Shown here: one piece after another, positions 27,674-36,907 of the stretch
Layout: each line of letters opens with the position of its first letter
How positions within the stretch are numbered: the first letter of the stretch is position 1
Source of the DNA: Telluribacter sp035998675
Lineage (GTDB): Bacteria; Bacteroidota; Bacteroidia; Cytophagales; Spirosomataceae
Reading direction: 5' to 3'
Length of the DNA: 64,000 nt
NCBI RefSeq assembly: GCF_035998675.1
Contig: NZ_DASYHI010000002.1
Coordinates: forward strand, 124,001-188,000
Notes under the pieces: model-generated
Told to the model about the DNA's origin: nothing
The model's database searches: none
Seen by the model: the letters and a program-made list of their open reading frames with translations, nothing else
Translations under genes and position numbers: made by a program

Positions 27674-28435
27674 TTATGGTTTAACAGCCAGGCGACAGGT
27701 ATAGTCAACCCTATTTAAAAAGAGTTTTATCTTGTATTCTCGAATATATTCATCTACTGCACGGCGACAACCTTCCCAATGCCCATAGTCGTCAATAATC
27801 AGGATACCACCCGACTGAAGCCTGGGGAACAGATGCTCGAGTTCATGCCGGGTGGATTCATACCAGTCAGTATCAAGCCGTAGCAAAGCTATCTTTTCCG
27901 GAATTCCCTGCTTCGGAATAGTTTCTTCTACCTTACCTTTTATGAACCGAATCCTATCATCCGGATAGGCGGTGGTCGCCAGGTTTTGCTTTACTTCATC
28001 CAAAGTAGAGTAGCACCATACGCTATTGGATTCTTCTTTTGAGCTGTTTTGCAATAAGGTTAAAGCAGGCTGACCATCAAAAGACTTATCCAGATCGGTT
28101 GGCTCACTCATTCCCTCAAATGTATCGTAGAGGTATATTTGTCTGTCAGTAACGCCTTTGCTTAGTAAATGAAGTACAATAGCCATGGCACTTCCCCCCT
28201 TCCACACACCGCATTCGACAAAATCCCCCTCTATTTTCTGGTCTACAATGTACTCAACTGCACGAATCAAAGTAATAAGTCGTTCAGTACTTGTCATTGT
28301 AAATGGCTGCACCTGCTCAAGTATAGTTTTCTCTGATGGTTCTATATCTACATAGCGCCAGGGATCAGGCTGGGTTTGTTGCCGCACCTCTTTTTTAGTT
28401 GGATTAAGCCAGGGAGTTAACCAGTTTCTCATCAT
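27674..28435 (-). CDS. TylF/MycF-family O-methyltransferase
   Basis: 253 residues of the TylF (macrocin O-methyltransferase) family, metal- and SAM-dependent enzymes that methylate sugar hydroxyls. Signatures are EGDFVECGVWKGGSAMAI (motif I), YLYDTFEGMSEPT, RFIKGKVEETIP, KIALLRLDTDWYESTRHELEHLFPRLQSGGILIIDDYGHWEGCRRAVDEY with the metal-binding aspartates. Its start codon shares one base with the wzt stop, so the two are translationally coupled. That fits a methyl cap made for recognition by the adjacent Wzt. Confidence 0.9.
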   Translation of the reverse strand: MMRNWLTPWLNPTKKEVRQQTQPDPWRYVDIEPSEKTILEQVQPFTMTSTERLITLIRAVEYIVDQKIEGDFVECGVWKGGSAMAIVLHLLSKGVTDRQIYLYDTFEGMSEPTDLDKSFDGQPALTLLQNSSKEESNSVWCYSTLDEVKQNLATTAYPDDRIRFIKGKVEETIPKQGIPEKIALLRLDTDWYESTRHELEHLFPRLQSGGILIIDDYGHWEGCRRAVDEYIREYKIKLFLNRVDYTCRLAVKP

Positions 28436-29706
28436 TATAATTTATTTATGCTCCAGAAGGCATCTTCCAGGTAGGTACATGATCCAGCTCGCCACGGAAA
28501 TTCTCTGTACAAGTCAATCATCTCCACTTTGAACGGACATATATTTTCGACTATATCAAAAATTTCACTACCTGGAGGTCCGGTAAAGTAGGCCTTCAGA
28601 CTGTAATCACCAATGTACAGGCGGGATTTAGGTATTTCACATTGAATCTGGTAAGTACCTGTTTCACGACACATAGGTCGTTCTGAATCAAAACTCCATA
28701 AATGAGCTATGGGCTGTTGTCTGTTATTAACTATCTGAAAGGAAAGGCAGGCACCCCGTAAAGGAAACGGTGTATGTAACGTAATGTTAACAAATAAAGG
28801 GGCTAAACAGCCATGGTGGTTGTTAGGTAAGCTTGTTTCTAATCTTACGTCAGTAATAGAGGGCCTATCAGAATGGGCTGGTGCCGAGTAAAGAAGCTCC
28901 TTGGTAGCGTAATTATTCAGGTAGGTAGTTATGACTTCCGTTGTGGGCCCCAAACAGAATAATTTCCCACTTTCCATTAGGACAGATTTATCAGTAAGGG
29001 TTGAAATAGCATTAAGATCGTGGCTCACGAATAAAACCGTCCGGCCTTCCCGCTCGCTGACGTCCTTCATCTTGCCCAGGCATTTTTTCTGAAAGTCGGC
29101 ATCGCCTACGGCCAGTACTTCATCTACGACCAGGATTTCGGGTTCGAGGTGGGCGGCTACCGCGAAGGCCAGCCGTACGTACATGCCGGACGAGTACCGC
29201 TTCACGGGAGTATCAAGATAGCGTTCGACGCCGGCAAAGTCTACTATTTCGTCCAGCTTAGCCCGAATTTCGGCCTTGCGCATGCCCATGATGGCTCCGT
29301 TCAGAAATATATTCTCGCGGCCGGTTAGTTCGGGATGAAAGCCGGTACCTACTTCCAGCAGAGAGGCGATGCGCCCCCGCACCCGGATACAGCCGGTGGT
29401 AGGCTTGGTGACGCGCGAAAGGATTTTGAGCAGGGTAGATTTGCCCGCGCCGTTGCGCCCGATAATACCCAGTACTTCGCCCTGCTGTACCTCAAAGTTT
29501 ATATCCTCTAAAGCCCACACAAAGTCACTTTCTCCTTTGGTTGTGCGGTCGTTGGTCTGGCCGATTTTGCGAAAGGGGTCCTCCTGCCCGCGCAGGCGCG
29601 CCCACCAGCGGTGCAGGTCGCGGGTGAGGGTACCCGTCGAAATTTCCCCCAACTGGTACAGCTTGGAAACGTTCTCTACGCGTATGGCTATATTAGAACT
29701 ACTCAT
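28435..29706 (-). CDS. wzt: Polysaccharide ABC transporter ATPase (Wzt) with C-terminal carbohydrate-binding domain
   Basis: 423 residues. The ATPase domain (about 5-240) has Walker A IIGRNGAGKSTLLKIL, signature VKRYSSGMYVRLAFAVAA and Walker B EILVVDEVLAVGDADFQ followed by the H-loop VLFVSHDLNA. The extra ~150 C-terminal residues form a beta-rich domain (from about 270) corresponding to the Wzt C-terminal domain that binds the non-reducing end of the glycan. It couples ATP hydrolysis to export of the complete polysaccharide across the inner membrane, with the Wzm-like permease encoded directly upstream (1-nt overlap). Confidence 0.95.
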   Translation of the reverse strand: MSSSNIAIRVENVSKLYQLGEISTGTLTRDLHRWWARLRGQEDPFRKIGQTNDRTTKGESDFVWALEDINFEVQQGEVLGIIGRNGAGKSTLLKILSRVTKPTTGCIRVRGRIASLLEVGTGFHPELTGRENIFLNGAIMGMRKAEIRAKLDEIVDFAGVERYLDTPVKRYSSGMYVRLAFAVAAHLEPEILVVDEVLAVGDADFQKKCLGKMKDVSEREGRTVLFVSHDLNAISTLTDKSVLMESGKLFCLGPTTEVITTYLNNYATKELLYSAPAHSDRPSITDVRLETSLPNNHHGCLAPLFVNITLHTPFPLRGACLSFQIVNNRQQPIAHLWSFDSERPMCRETGTYQIQCEIPKSRLYIGDYSLKAYFTGPPGSEIFDIVENICPFKVEMIDLYREFPWRAGSCTYLEDAFWSINKL

Positions 29707-30560
29707 CAGACGGTATCCATAAAGGTTTTTTCGACCCGGTTAAAAACCAGTACACTTACCAGCAGGGCTACTACCATACATATACTACTGTAGCCCAGTG
29801 CCTGCCACGAAAAGTACCCCTGCCCCGTAAACGAGTACCTGAAGGCTTCTACCACGCTGGTAATGGGGTTGAGCAGCAGGAGCCAGCGGTACTTCTCGGG
29901 GGCAATTTCCAGTGGATACACTACCGGAGTAGCGTACATGAGTAACTGCACGCCAAACTGCACCAGAAAACGGAGGTCGCGGTACTTGGTGGTAAGGGAA
30001 GAGATAAGTACCCCAAAGCTGAACCCCAGCCCCGACATGAGCAGTAGGTACAGCGGAAAAAGGGCCAGCATCCGGTTGGGTTGTACTTCGTTGCCAGGCT
30101 GCCACAGAAAGTACAGCCACACCGCCAGAAACAGCGAAAGCTGAATAAAGAACTTGAATAGATTAGAAATAACGATGGATACCGGAGCCGCCAGCCGCGG
30201 AAAGTACACCTTGCCGAACAGATTCTGGTTCAGGATAAAGGTGTCGGATGTTTTCATGAGGCACTCCTGAAAGTAGTTCCAGAGCGTAATACCCGCCAGG
30301 TAAAAAAGGATTTTGGGTATACCGCCCGTAGAAATACCGGCAATATTGCCAAAAATGATTACGTAGGTAACCGTAGTCAGGATGGGCTGAATAAAGAACC
30401 AGAGTGGCCCCAGGATGGTCTGCTTGTAGGTAGCCACCACGTCGCGGCGTACAAACAGAGCCACCAGGTCGCGGTACTGCCAGAGCTCCCGTCCGTTAAG
30501 GTCAAACAGACTCGAAGCGGGTTCAATCTCTAAATCCCATTTTTCTTCGGTTGGTGTCAT
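29706..30560 (-). CDS. wzm: Polysaccharide ABC transporter permease (Wzm)
   Basis: 284-residue ABC-2-type permease with six hydrophobic helices. The N-terminal cytoplasmic segment ending in ELWQYRDLVALFVRRDVVATYKQTILGPLWFFIQP is diagnostic for Wzm/TagG/KpsM-type exporters, and the later VEAFRYSFTGQGYF segment is the usual coupling region. It forms the membrane channel for undecaprenyl-linked glycan with two Wzt subunits. It overlaps the HAD phosphatase upstream by 4 nt and wzt downstream by 1 nt. Confidence 0.95.
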   Translation of the reverse strand: MTPTEEKWDLEIEPASSLFDLNGRELWQYRDLVALFVRRDVVATYKQTILGPLWFFIQPILTTVTYVIIFGNIAGISTGGIPKILFYLAGITLWNYFQECLMKTSDTFILNQNLFGKVYFPRLAAPVSIVISNLFKFFIQLSLFLAVWLYFLWQPGNEVQPNRMLALFPLYLLLMSGLGFSFGVLISSLTTKYRDLRFLVQFGVQLLMYATPVVYPLEIAPEKYRWLLLLNPITSVVEAFRYSFTGQGYFSWQALGYSSICMVVALLVSVLVFNRVEKTFMDTV

Positions 30561-31033
30561 AGAGTAAGTACTATCATCTCCACCAGCTCCCGGACGCAGC
30601 CATCGCCTCCTTTGGTGGATAGTATATGAATGTTGGGTAAGGCCCTGACCTGCGCCACGGCATCGGCCGGACAGGCGGCCAGTCCTACCTTTTTTAGGAG
30701 TTCAATACAATTCAGGTCATCACCGATATAGGCTACTTCACTCAATGAAAGGCCCTCCTTCTCACAAATATCCAGCGCCGCCGCCAGCTTGCCGCCGTCC
30801 CGCTGGCCCTGGTGCAGGTAATCAGCTTTGATTTTGGCGGCCCGGCGGGACACTATTTGGGTGTTTTCGGAGGTAATAATGCCGGTCCGGATGCCGGCCT
30901 TGCGCAGCAACTCAAAGCCCATACCGTCGCGAGTGTTGAACTTTTTGAATTCGTCGCCGCTCTCGGTATAGTACATGCCTCCGTCGGTGAGTACGCCGTC
31001 TACGTCGGTCAGGAAAAGTTTTATGCTTACCAT
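30557..31033 (-). CDS. KdsC-like HAD phosphatase (nonulosonate/ulosonate 8- or 9-phosphate phosphatase)
   Basis: 158-residue C0-type HAD hydrolase, the length and sequence pattern of KdsC-like phosphatases: catalytic LFLTDVDGVLTDGG with both aspartates, GMGFELLRKAGIRTGIITSE, and AYIGDDLNCIELLKKVGLAACPADA. Family members remove phosphate from KDO-8-phosphate, KDN-9-phosphate or Neu5Ac-9-phosphate. Since it is encoded with a NeuB-like synthase and a NeuA-like cytidylyltransferase rather than with kdsA/kdsB, a nonulosonate phosphate is the likelier substrate. Overlaps the SDR gene by 7 nt. Confidence 0.88.
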   Translation of the reverse strand: MVSIKLFLTDVDGVLTDGGMYYTESGDEFKKFNTRDGMGFELLRKAGIRTGIITSENTQIVSRRAAKIKADYLHQGQRDGGKLAAALDICEKEGLSLSEVAYIGDDLNCIELLKKVGLAACPADAVAQVRALPNIHILSTKGGDGCVRELVEMIVLTL

Positions 31034-31863
31034 GCGGTCCAGCCTCCGTCTACTGATAGTACTGAACCCGTCATGTAGCTGGATGCCTCCGAGGCCAGAA
31101 ACGTAAAAGGCCCAATCAGCTCTTCCCGCTCACACATACGCCCCAGCGGAGAAAGGCGGGAAAAATTAGTCAAAAAAGCCTCCTCATGGTTATTAAAAAT
31201 GGCGTGGGGTACTATGGCATTACACCGGATACCCTCCTGAGCGTAGAAGGTCGCAATATAGCGGGTAAAGTTAGGAATGAACGATTTGGAAGCAATGTAG
31301 TCAATCGGCTTGTACTGCTGTACGCCCTGGCCAAAGTCATAAAGGCTCTGGTTGGGCGCTACCATGGAATACGTAGAGGCCACATTGATGATGTTACCTT
31401 TCCCTTGTACGAGCATCTGGCGGCAGGCCTGCTGTGTCATGATAACCGTACCCGTCAGGTTCACATCCACCGACTTGCGCAGGAGCTCGACAGGGTACTG
31501 TTCAAACCGGCTCTGATTTACTTTTCCTGTATTTGCTTTGTCAAATTTGGCATCAATGGCGGCATTATTGATGAGTACATCCAGCGCGCCAAACCTGGCT
31601 ACGGTTGCCGCCACTACTGCCTGGCAACTGGCCTCATCGGTAATGTCGAGGTGGTGCAGAAGAAACTGCTCCGGTGAAAACTGCCCGGCCAACCTATTTT
31701 GAATCGCCTCCTGATGGGTTACAGCAATATCAGCCAGCACCACCCGGGCACCCTGCTGCAGAAACGCTTCGGCGATGGTACGTCCGATGAGCCCGTAGGC
31801 ACCGGTGATAAGTACGGCTTTATTGGCAATGGAAAGAGAAGAATGTATACCTGGTGTGTCCAT
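31027..31863 (-). CDS. Short-chain dehydrogenase/reductase of the polysaccharide locus
   Basis: 278-residue classical SDR with the cofactor motif LITGAYGLIGRTIA, NAG-equivalent VLINNAAID, the catalytic serine region NIINVASTYSMVAP, and Y-x3-K in YIASKSFIPNF. The C-terminus FLASEASSYMTGSVLSVDGGW is typical. It resembles PtmA-type oxidoreductases found beside NeuA/NeuB homologues in flagellin or O-antigen glycosylation loci. It probably tailors the precursor or the nucleotide-activated nonulosonate; the exact step is unknown. Confidence 0.88.
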   Translation of the reverse strand: MDTPGIHSSLSIANKAVLITGAYGLIGRTIAEAFLQQGARVVLADIAVTHQEAIQNRLAGQFSPEQFLLHHLDITDEASCQAVVAATVARFGALDVLINNAAIDAKFDKANTGKVNQSRFEQYPVELLRKSVDVNLTGTVIMTQQACRQMLVQGKGNIINVASTYSMVAPNQSLYDFGQGVQQYKPIDYIASKSFIPNFTRYIATFYAQEGIRCNAIVPHAIFNNHEEAFLTNFSRLSPLGRMCEREELIGPFTFLASEASSYMTGSVLSVDGGWTAW

Positions 31864-31872
31864 GAATAATTT

Positions 31873-32841
31873 CTATGAATTACAGATTTTAATGATCAGC
31901 TCCGACTCGTCCAGGGCCGCATTGGTAAGGGAAGTAAAGCTACCACTATTTAGCCTATCAATAAAAACCCGCGTTTGTGACTCAAATAGCTGATTCCGGT
32001 CGAAGTTTTCCAGCTGGTCTGTTTCGGAATGGCCAGGGCGCAGCAGGTTAAGCGTAGCCGAATAGTAGTCTAATTCGAGAGTACCTTCTTCCAGCACAAA
32101 GCGGTAGTACCGGCGGGGAGTACGTTCATAAAAATTGAGGTGACAGTGGGCCGTCAGGCCGCTCTGGTAGGAGAGGAGTATATCCGCTCCGGCCTCCACG
32201 TCTACTTCCAGCGATGATGTATGGTTTTTAAGAATATTCCACCCGCTGACCGGACTACCCGCGAGCCAGTTGAGCAGGTCAAGGTCGTGGCTCAGGGTGA
32301 GGGCGGCGCCTCCACCCAGCTCTTTCCGGGCGGCATAGGAGGTACGGTAGTCTTCCCAGGGGTGCCAGTCGGGCAGGTACTCGCCCCAGTAGCTCTGCAT
32401 GGATAAGAGCCGACCAAAGGTACCTTCTTCAATGACTTGCTTTACGCGTTGCAGGTGCGGATGGTAGCGGAGCATATAGGCCACCTGTACCAGTACCTGA
32501 TTTTCCGTAGCCACCTGCCGGAGTTCCCGGATGCCTTCAGGTGTATGCGAGAGCGGCTTCTCGACCAGTACGTGAATCCCCTGCTCTGCGCAGGCCCTGG
32601 CCTGGGATATATGCAGGGAGGTAGGGGTACATAGTATAGCGGCCTTAGGTGCTATGTCCTTTATCTGGTCAAAGTTAGTAAATACCTGTACCCGTTGCGG
32701 GTCAATGGTACGCAGTGGCAGATTACGCTGCCGGTACAGGTGAATGTTGTGGTAGCCTAGATTCTGTAGAATGCCGATGTGCCGCTCCCCAATGGAGCCA
32801 CCACCCAGTACTACTATGGCATCTGTGTTACTAATCATCAA
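31873..32841 (-). CDS. Gfo/Idh/MocA-family oxidoreductase
   Basis: 322 residues. N-terminal Rossmann fold with VVLGGGSIGERHIGILQNLGY, then AAILCTPTSLHISQARACAEQGIHVLVEKPLSH (the conserved EKP cofactor motif) and the C-terminal beta-sheet domain with GGAALTLSHDLDLLNWLAG. Gfo/Idh enzymes oxidise or reduce sugars using NAD(P). Genes of this type commonly accompany NeuA/NeuB-like genes in legionaminic or related pathways (PtmF-like). It overlaps the cytidylyltransferase by 11 nt. Confidence 0.88.
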   Translation of the reverse strand: MMISNTDAIVVLGGGSIGERHIGILQNLGYHNIHLYRQRNLPLRTIDPQRVQVFTNFDQIKDIAPKAAILCTPTSLHISQARACAEQGIHVLVEKPLSHTPEGIRELRQVATENQVLVQVAYMLRYHPHLQRVKQVIEEGTFGRLLSMQSYWGEYLPDWHPWEDYRTSYAARKELGGGAALTLSHDLDLLNWLAGSPVSGWNILKNHTSSLEVDVEAGADILLSYQSGLTAHCHLNFYERTPRRYYRFVLEEGTLELDYYSATLNLLRPGHSETDQLENFDRNQLFESQTRVFIDRLNSGSFTSLTNAALDESELIIKICNS

Positions 32842-33562
32842 ATTTTACGCAGTCGTAGCTCCGGATAGCTTCCTCAGCTCGTTTGAAACTTTGTAAGTCA
32901 TCTATATCCACGGCCAGTTCATTGGGTACTACCATGGGCAGGATTATCGCGCCTGACATGGAATGTTTTTCGAGAATCACGTGCGGCCGGATTACGTCCA
33001 GGGTACCTATCTGCCAGTATACCTGCGGCAGGATCTGCCGGGGCTGGTTATAATGTTCTTTCAGGCCCGGTGCCTGTAACAATGGCTGCATGGGGCTTTC
33101 GTCTCCGTCGGGCAGGGTCCACATTTTGTACGGAGTAATGGGCGCCGGGGTAACCACCCGCAGACTGTCCGCTTCGGGTGAATGGGCCATCCGCCAGACC
33201 GCCTTTTCAATGAGCGTCACCTGACGTACCGGCGAGGTAGGCCGTAACTGAACGACCAGGTCTGGCTGGTAGTTTTCGTGGTCGCGCAGCCACCGCAGCG
33301 CGTGTTCAAATACTTCCCAGTCGGTACTCAGGTCCTGGGCCAGTGCTTCGGGTCGGAGAAAGGGTACTTCGGCTCCGTACCGGATAGCCACTTCGGCTAT
33401 TTTCTCAGCATCGGTAGTCACTATAGTACGCGTAACAGCTGGGGTACTGAGGGCCGCCCGGATACTGTAGGCAATCAGGGGGTGCCCGGACAGCGGAAGT
33501 ATGTTCTTGTCAGGCAGACCTTTGCTGCCTCCCCGCGCCGGAATCAGGGCCAGTACTTCCAT
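32831..33562 (-). CDS. Acylneuraminate cytidylyltransferase-like (NeuA family)
   Basis: 243 residues, CMP-sugar synthetase that activates an alpha-keto acid sugar with CTP. The nucleotide-binding N-terminus is LALIPARGGSKGLPDKNILPLSGHPLIAYSI; TIVTTDAEKIAEVAIRYGAEVPFLRP, VVQLRPTSPVR and the C-terminal AVDIDDLQSFKRAEE match the NeuA/KdsB-type fold. The neighbouring NeuB-like synthase indicates a CMP-nonulosonate product. Start and upstream stop share one base at 33562. Confidence 0.92.
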   Translation of the reverse strand: MEVLALIPARGGSKGLPDKNILPLSGHPLIAYSIRAALSTPAVTRTIVTTDAEKIAEVAIRYGAEVPFLRPEALAQDLSTDWEVFEHALRWLRDHENYQPDLVVQLRPTSPVRQVTLIEKAVWRMAHSPEADSLRVVTPAPITPYKMWTLPDGDESPMQPLLQAPGLKEHYNQPRQILPQVYWQIGTLDVIRPHVILEKHSMSGAIILPMVVPNELAVDIDDLQSFKRAEEAIRSYDCVKFDD

Positions 33563-34446
33563 CAGACTACTTTTCGGTACTTGAGTTTTTCGCGTTGTAC
33601 TATTTCTACCTCCAGGATTTCGGTAGGCTTACAATGCAGGGCATCGTAGGTATGGTGGAGGTCGCGGATGAGTTTCTGCAAACCCGGTACTTCCAGCGAA
33701 GCCGCGTGGTCAGTGCCTTTCCAGGTGCGGTCTTTGGTAAAATGCCGCTCTATCCAGCGGGCCCCCAGTGTATAAGCGGCTACGTCTACGGCTATGCCCA
33801 GGTGATGCCCCGAAAAACCCACTTCTTTGACTCGTCCCTCGTAGCGTTCACGCAGACGGTTTATTTCCAGCAGGCAAATATCACTAAAGCGCACAGGGTA
33901 GCCCGACGTACAGGAATAAATCACCAGCCGGTCGGCGGCCTGGCCGGTCGCTTCAAAGAACTGTACCACGCTTTCCTCTTCTTCCTGGGTAGTCATTCCC
34001 ATGGAAATATGTATATCGCCCTGGTACGAGTCGCGCAGGAGTTCCAGCATTTCAAAGTTATTGTTACAGGCCGAAGGTACCTTGATAAAGTCCGGCTGCA
34101 GCTCAGTAATTTCGCGGGCCGAAGTAACATCCCATACCGAGGTGGAGTAGCCAATACCAATGGTTTCAGCGTACTTTTTCAGGTCAGCGTGCTGCTCCTG
34201 GCTAAACTCCAGGTACTCACGGTGGGCTCCGTAGGTAGTGCCGTAGGCATTGTAAGGTATCGGGTGGGGGGCGTTGTACTGCTCCTCGGTTAGCAGTTCA
34301 CGCGAGTTTCGCTTTTGGAATTTGGCATAATCAGCTTTACATTCCTTCGAAAGCTGAATCAACTCCCTGGCGATCTCGAACTGCCCCATGTGGTTGCATC
34401 CGATTTCGGAAATCACCCGGGCTCTTTTGTAGTTATTTGAAAGCAT
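33562..34446 (-). CDS. NeuB-like N-acetylneuraminate/nonulosonate synthase lacking the SAF domain
   Basis: 294-residue TIM-barrel synthase condensing phosphoenolpyruvate with a six-carbon sugar (phosphate) to a nine-carbon keto acid. Seen: ARVISEIGCNHMGQFEIAREL, ADYAKFQKRN, DFIKVPSACNNNFEMLELL, HISMGMTTQEEEE, VIYSCTSGYPV and VGFSGHHLGIAVDVAAYTLGARWIERHFTKDRTWKGTDHAASLE. Canonical NeuB has about 340-350 residues with a C-terminal antifreeze-like SAF domain that caps the active site; this one stops before it. Such short forms occur and suggest a variant substrate, for example a phosphorylated sugar, matching the HAD phosphatase nearby. Confidence 0.88.
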   Translation of the reverse strand: MLSNNYKRARVISEIGCNHMGQFEIARELIQLSKECKADYAKFQKRNSRELLTEEQYNAPHPIPYNAYGTTYGAHREYLEFSQEQHADLKKYAETIGIGYSTSVWDVTSAREITELQPDFIKVPSACNNNFEMLELLRDSYQGDIHISMGMTTQEEEESVVQFFEATGQAADRLVIYSCTSGYPVRFSDICLLEINRLRERYEGRVKEVGFSGHHLGIAVDVAAYTLGARWIERHFTKDRTWKGTDHAASLEVPGLQKLIRDLHHTYDALHCKPTEILEVEIVQREKLKYRKVV

Positions 34447-34468
34447 ACCTGGTGTTTATAGCTTTAAG

Positions 34469-36907
34469 CTACCCCTTTTGGGGACTGAATATATTCTTAA
34501 TCCGTTTTTTCCAGCCATTGGATGAAGGCGACAGGTAGCCGTTGTCGCGGTAGGCATAGTCGTAACGGTAGTGGCTGTATCCCGAGCCGTAGTAGGAGCC
34601 AGAGCTGAGGCTACTGTACAGGCTGTCAGGATAGAAGTCATTGACAATTACTTTTACCTCACTGATTCCGTACTCATCGGCCAGTTGCCCCGGCAGGTGG
34701 TACGACTCCTTCTCGGAGTAGAGCCACCGGATAATAAACAAGATATGATCGCTTTGGTTTAGCTGCGGCACACTGTCAGCAACCAGTCCGACGGGAGCAG
34801 TATCAAGCAGCACGTAATCGTAGCTGGCCCGGCAATAGGCCAGTAGCTCCTCAAATATCGGTTTCTGCAGTAATTCAGCCGGATTGAAGGGAATAGGCCC
34901 GGCCGGAATATAGTCGAGATTTTTAACGGTGGAGGAGTAAATATATTTGTCAAAATCAGATTCGGCCTCCTGTAGTAAGTTGCTGATGCCATGCCAGTTA
35001 TGCTCATCAAAGTAAAGGTGGAGCCTCGACTTGCGCAGGTCCGCGCCTATTACAATTACGCGTTTCCCGATTTTGGTGAGCGACAGCGCCAGGTTAATGG
35101 TAACGAACGATTTTCCTTCGCCGGATTTTTCGGAGGTAATCAGGATCTGCTTGCCGGGTTCTACTTTTCCGGGTACATGGCTTTTGGAAAAGCTCAGCCG
35201 GGTACGCAGGGCGCTCATGGATTCAGTAAACACGCTTCGGTCCGACAGGAAAAGGGTAAGATCACGGCTGCTGTTGGTCACTTTATCCGGAAAATGGTGT
35301 ACAATCCCCAACAAATTGACGCGCGGGTGTTTGTCTACCAGGGCTATATCAGTGAAGGAATGATTTAAATAACGGGCCGCCAGTACCGATCCTAAACCGA
35401 ACGCTATGCCCAAAAAGACGGCCAGCGCAATAACTTGCCAGGGCTTGGGAGCTACTTTGTCCAGCACGGGCTGGGTAATAACCATAAAAGAAGGCAGCAT
35501 CCCGGCGCGCTGAATGGAGGATTCTATTTCTTTGTTCAGCAGCAGGGAGTAAATATTCTGATTAACTTCAAAATTGCTCTGTAGGTAAATATAGTTTTTT
35601 TCCAGCGCGGGAATCTGGTTAAATCTCCTTTTAAAAACGGCAATATTATCGTTCAGGATGCGGATAGTACCCCCGTTTTTCTGCTTTTGAAGTTCAATAT
35701 TATCCAGGATCTGGCTGCGGTACTTATTGAGCTCCTCGTCCAGATTTCGTACCGCGGAAGAGTTGGGACTGTACTTCACCAACAATTCCTTGCGTTGGGT
35801 AATCAGGGCATTGAAGCGGTCGAGCAAACCTACCAGCACCGCGTCGGTAGTACCATCCAGTCCTATTGACAGGTAATTGATTGGTTCAAAAGTACTGCCC
35901 AGGTTTCTTTCCAGCATGCTGATGTACGACTTCTGAATCTCCAGCTCGTTCTTCCGCTGCTCCAGCTCGCGTACCTTCGAGGTGATTTCGGTAGCCGACG
36001 AGCTGATATCCAAAACCTGGTTGCGTTGCTTAAACAGCTCAAGCTCGCGGGCGGCTTCTTTCAGCGAAGCCGAATAGATATCGACCTGGTCGTTGATGAA
36101 CCGGATCGTCAGGTCCGACGATTGCTGCTTCTGTTTCAGATCATACTCCCGGTAAGCTTCCAGTAGCTTGTCAAGAAAGTCTCGGGTAAAGGTTTTATTG
36201 TGGTAGCGGAATGACAGCGACATCACGGGCATGGCCTGTTCTACTTCTTCCATGTCAATACGCCCCACCAGACTGGTAACCAGCCGGGCCGGATGATTGT
36301 ACACAAATTCGTAGTTGTATCCGGCGGCGGTGGTAATCTCTTTTACTCTGAAAACCAACCCCCGGAGCGACACCACCGAGCGTTCCACCAGCCTGATAGG
36401 CACTTCGGCGTCTTCGGTTTGGTAGGTAAGAGTGAGGTCGTCGTGGAGTACAAAGGTACCGTGCTGGTACGTTTCGGGGTCGTAGCTGAGTACTTCCAGG
36501 TCGAGTGGCCGGGAGGGGTATACGTCAATGCGGCGGAAGTCTTTTAAACGATAAAAAGTAAAGGGGTACTCGAGCTTGCTGATGGCATTCTGAACCACCT
36601 CCTGCGACTTCACATTGTACTTTTCGGTGAGGTATTCGGTATTTATACCCCCCAGCAGATAGGTAGGCTGTGCATTGGAAAGGTTGTCCAGCTGGGACTG
36701 TTTGTCCTGGTACTTGATCGTGACCGAACCCACGAACTGGGGCGTAGCCAGCTTGAGGTACAAAAAACAAGCGATACCCGTAAAAAGAAGCGCACCTACA
36801 ATCCAGTACCAGCGACTGGCAAATACCTTTACTAATTTTTGAAAATCAATAGAGTCGGAATTGCTGAGAAGCTGGTCAAAGAAAGCGCTGTCATTTTCGT
36901 TCTTCAT
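34469..36907 (-). CDS. Wzc-like polysaccharide co-polymerase / tyrosine autokinase
   Basis: 812-residue inner-membrane protein. An N-terminal helix (WYWIVGALLFTGIACFLYLKL) opens the Wzz-type periplasmic domain with coiled coils (about 260-480), followed by a second helix (PWQVIALAVFLGIAFGLGSVLAA). The cytoplasmic BY-kinase domain has Walker A ITSEKSGEGKSFVTINLALSL, Walker A' VIVIGADLRKSRLHLYF and Walker B YDYVLLDTAPVG. The tail holds a cluster of about ten tyrosines (around residues 758-785), the autophosphorylation region. It controls chain length and export together with the Wza-like protein, and is dephosphorylated by the PHP phosphatase encoded just upstream (4-nt overlap). Confidence 0.93.
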   Translation of the reverse strand: MKNENDSAFFDQLLSNSDSIDFQKLVKVFASRWYWIVGALLFTGIACFLYLKLATPQFVGSVTIKYQDKQSQLDNLSNAQPTYLLGGINTEYLTEKYNVKSQEVVQNAISKLEYPFTFYRLKDFRRIDVYPSRPLDLEVLSYDPETYQHGTFVLHDDLTLTYQTEDAEVPIRLVERSVVSLRGLVFRVKEITTAAGYNYEFVYNHPARLVTSLVGRIDMEEVEQAMPVMSLSFRYHNKTFTRDFLDKLLEAYREYDLKQKQQSSDLTIRFINDQVDIYSASLKEAARELELFKQRNQVLDISSSATEITSKVRELEQRKNELEIQKSYISMLERNLGSTFEPINYLSIGLDGTTDAVLVGLLDRFNALITQRKELLVKYSPNSSAVRNLDEELNKYRSQILDNIELQKQKNGGTIRILNDNIAVFKRRFNQIPALEKNYIYLQSNFEVNQNIYSLLLNKEIESSIQRAGMLPSFMVITQPVLDKVAPKPWQVIALAVFLGIAFGLGSVLAARYLNHSFTDIALVDKHPRVNLLGIVHHFPDKVTNSSRDLTLFLSDRSVFTESMSALRTRLSFSKSHVPGKVEPGKQILITSEKSGEGKSFVTINLALSLTKIGKRVIVIGADLRKSRLHLYFDEHNWHGISNLLQEAESDFDKYIYSSTVKNLDYIPAGPIPFNPAELLQKPIFEELLAYCRASYDYVLLDTAPVGLVADSVPQLNQSDHILFIIRWLYSEKESYHLPGQLADEYGISEVKVIVNDFYPDSLYSSLSSGSYYGSGYSHYRYDYAYRDNGYLSPSSNGWKKRIKNIFSPQKG

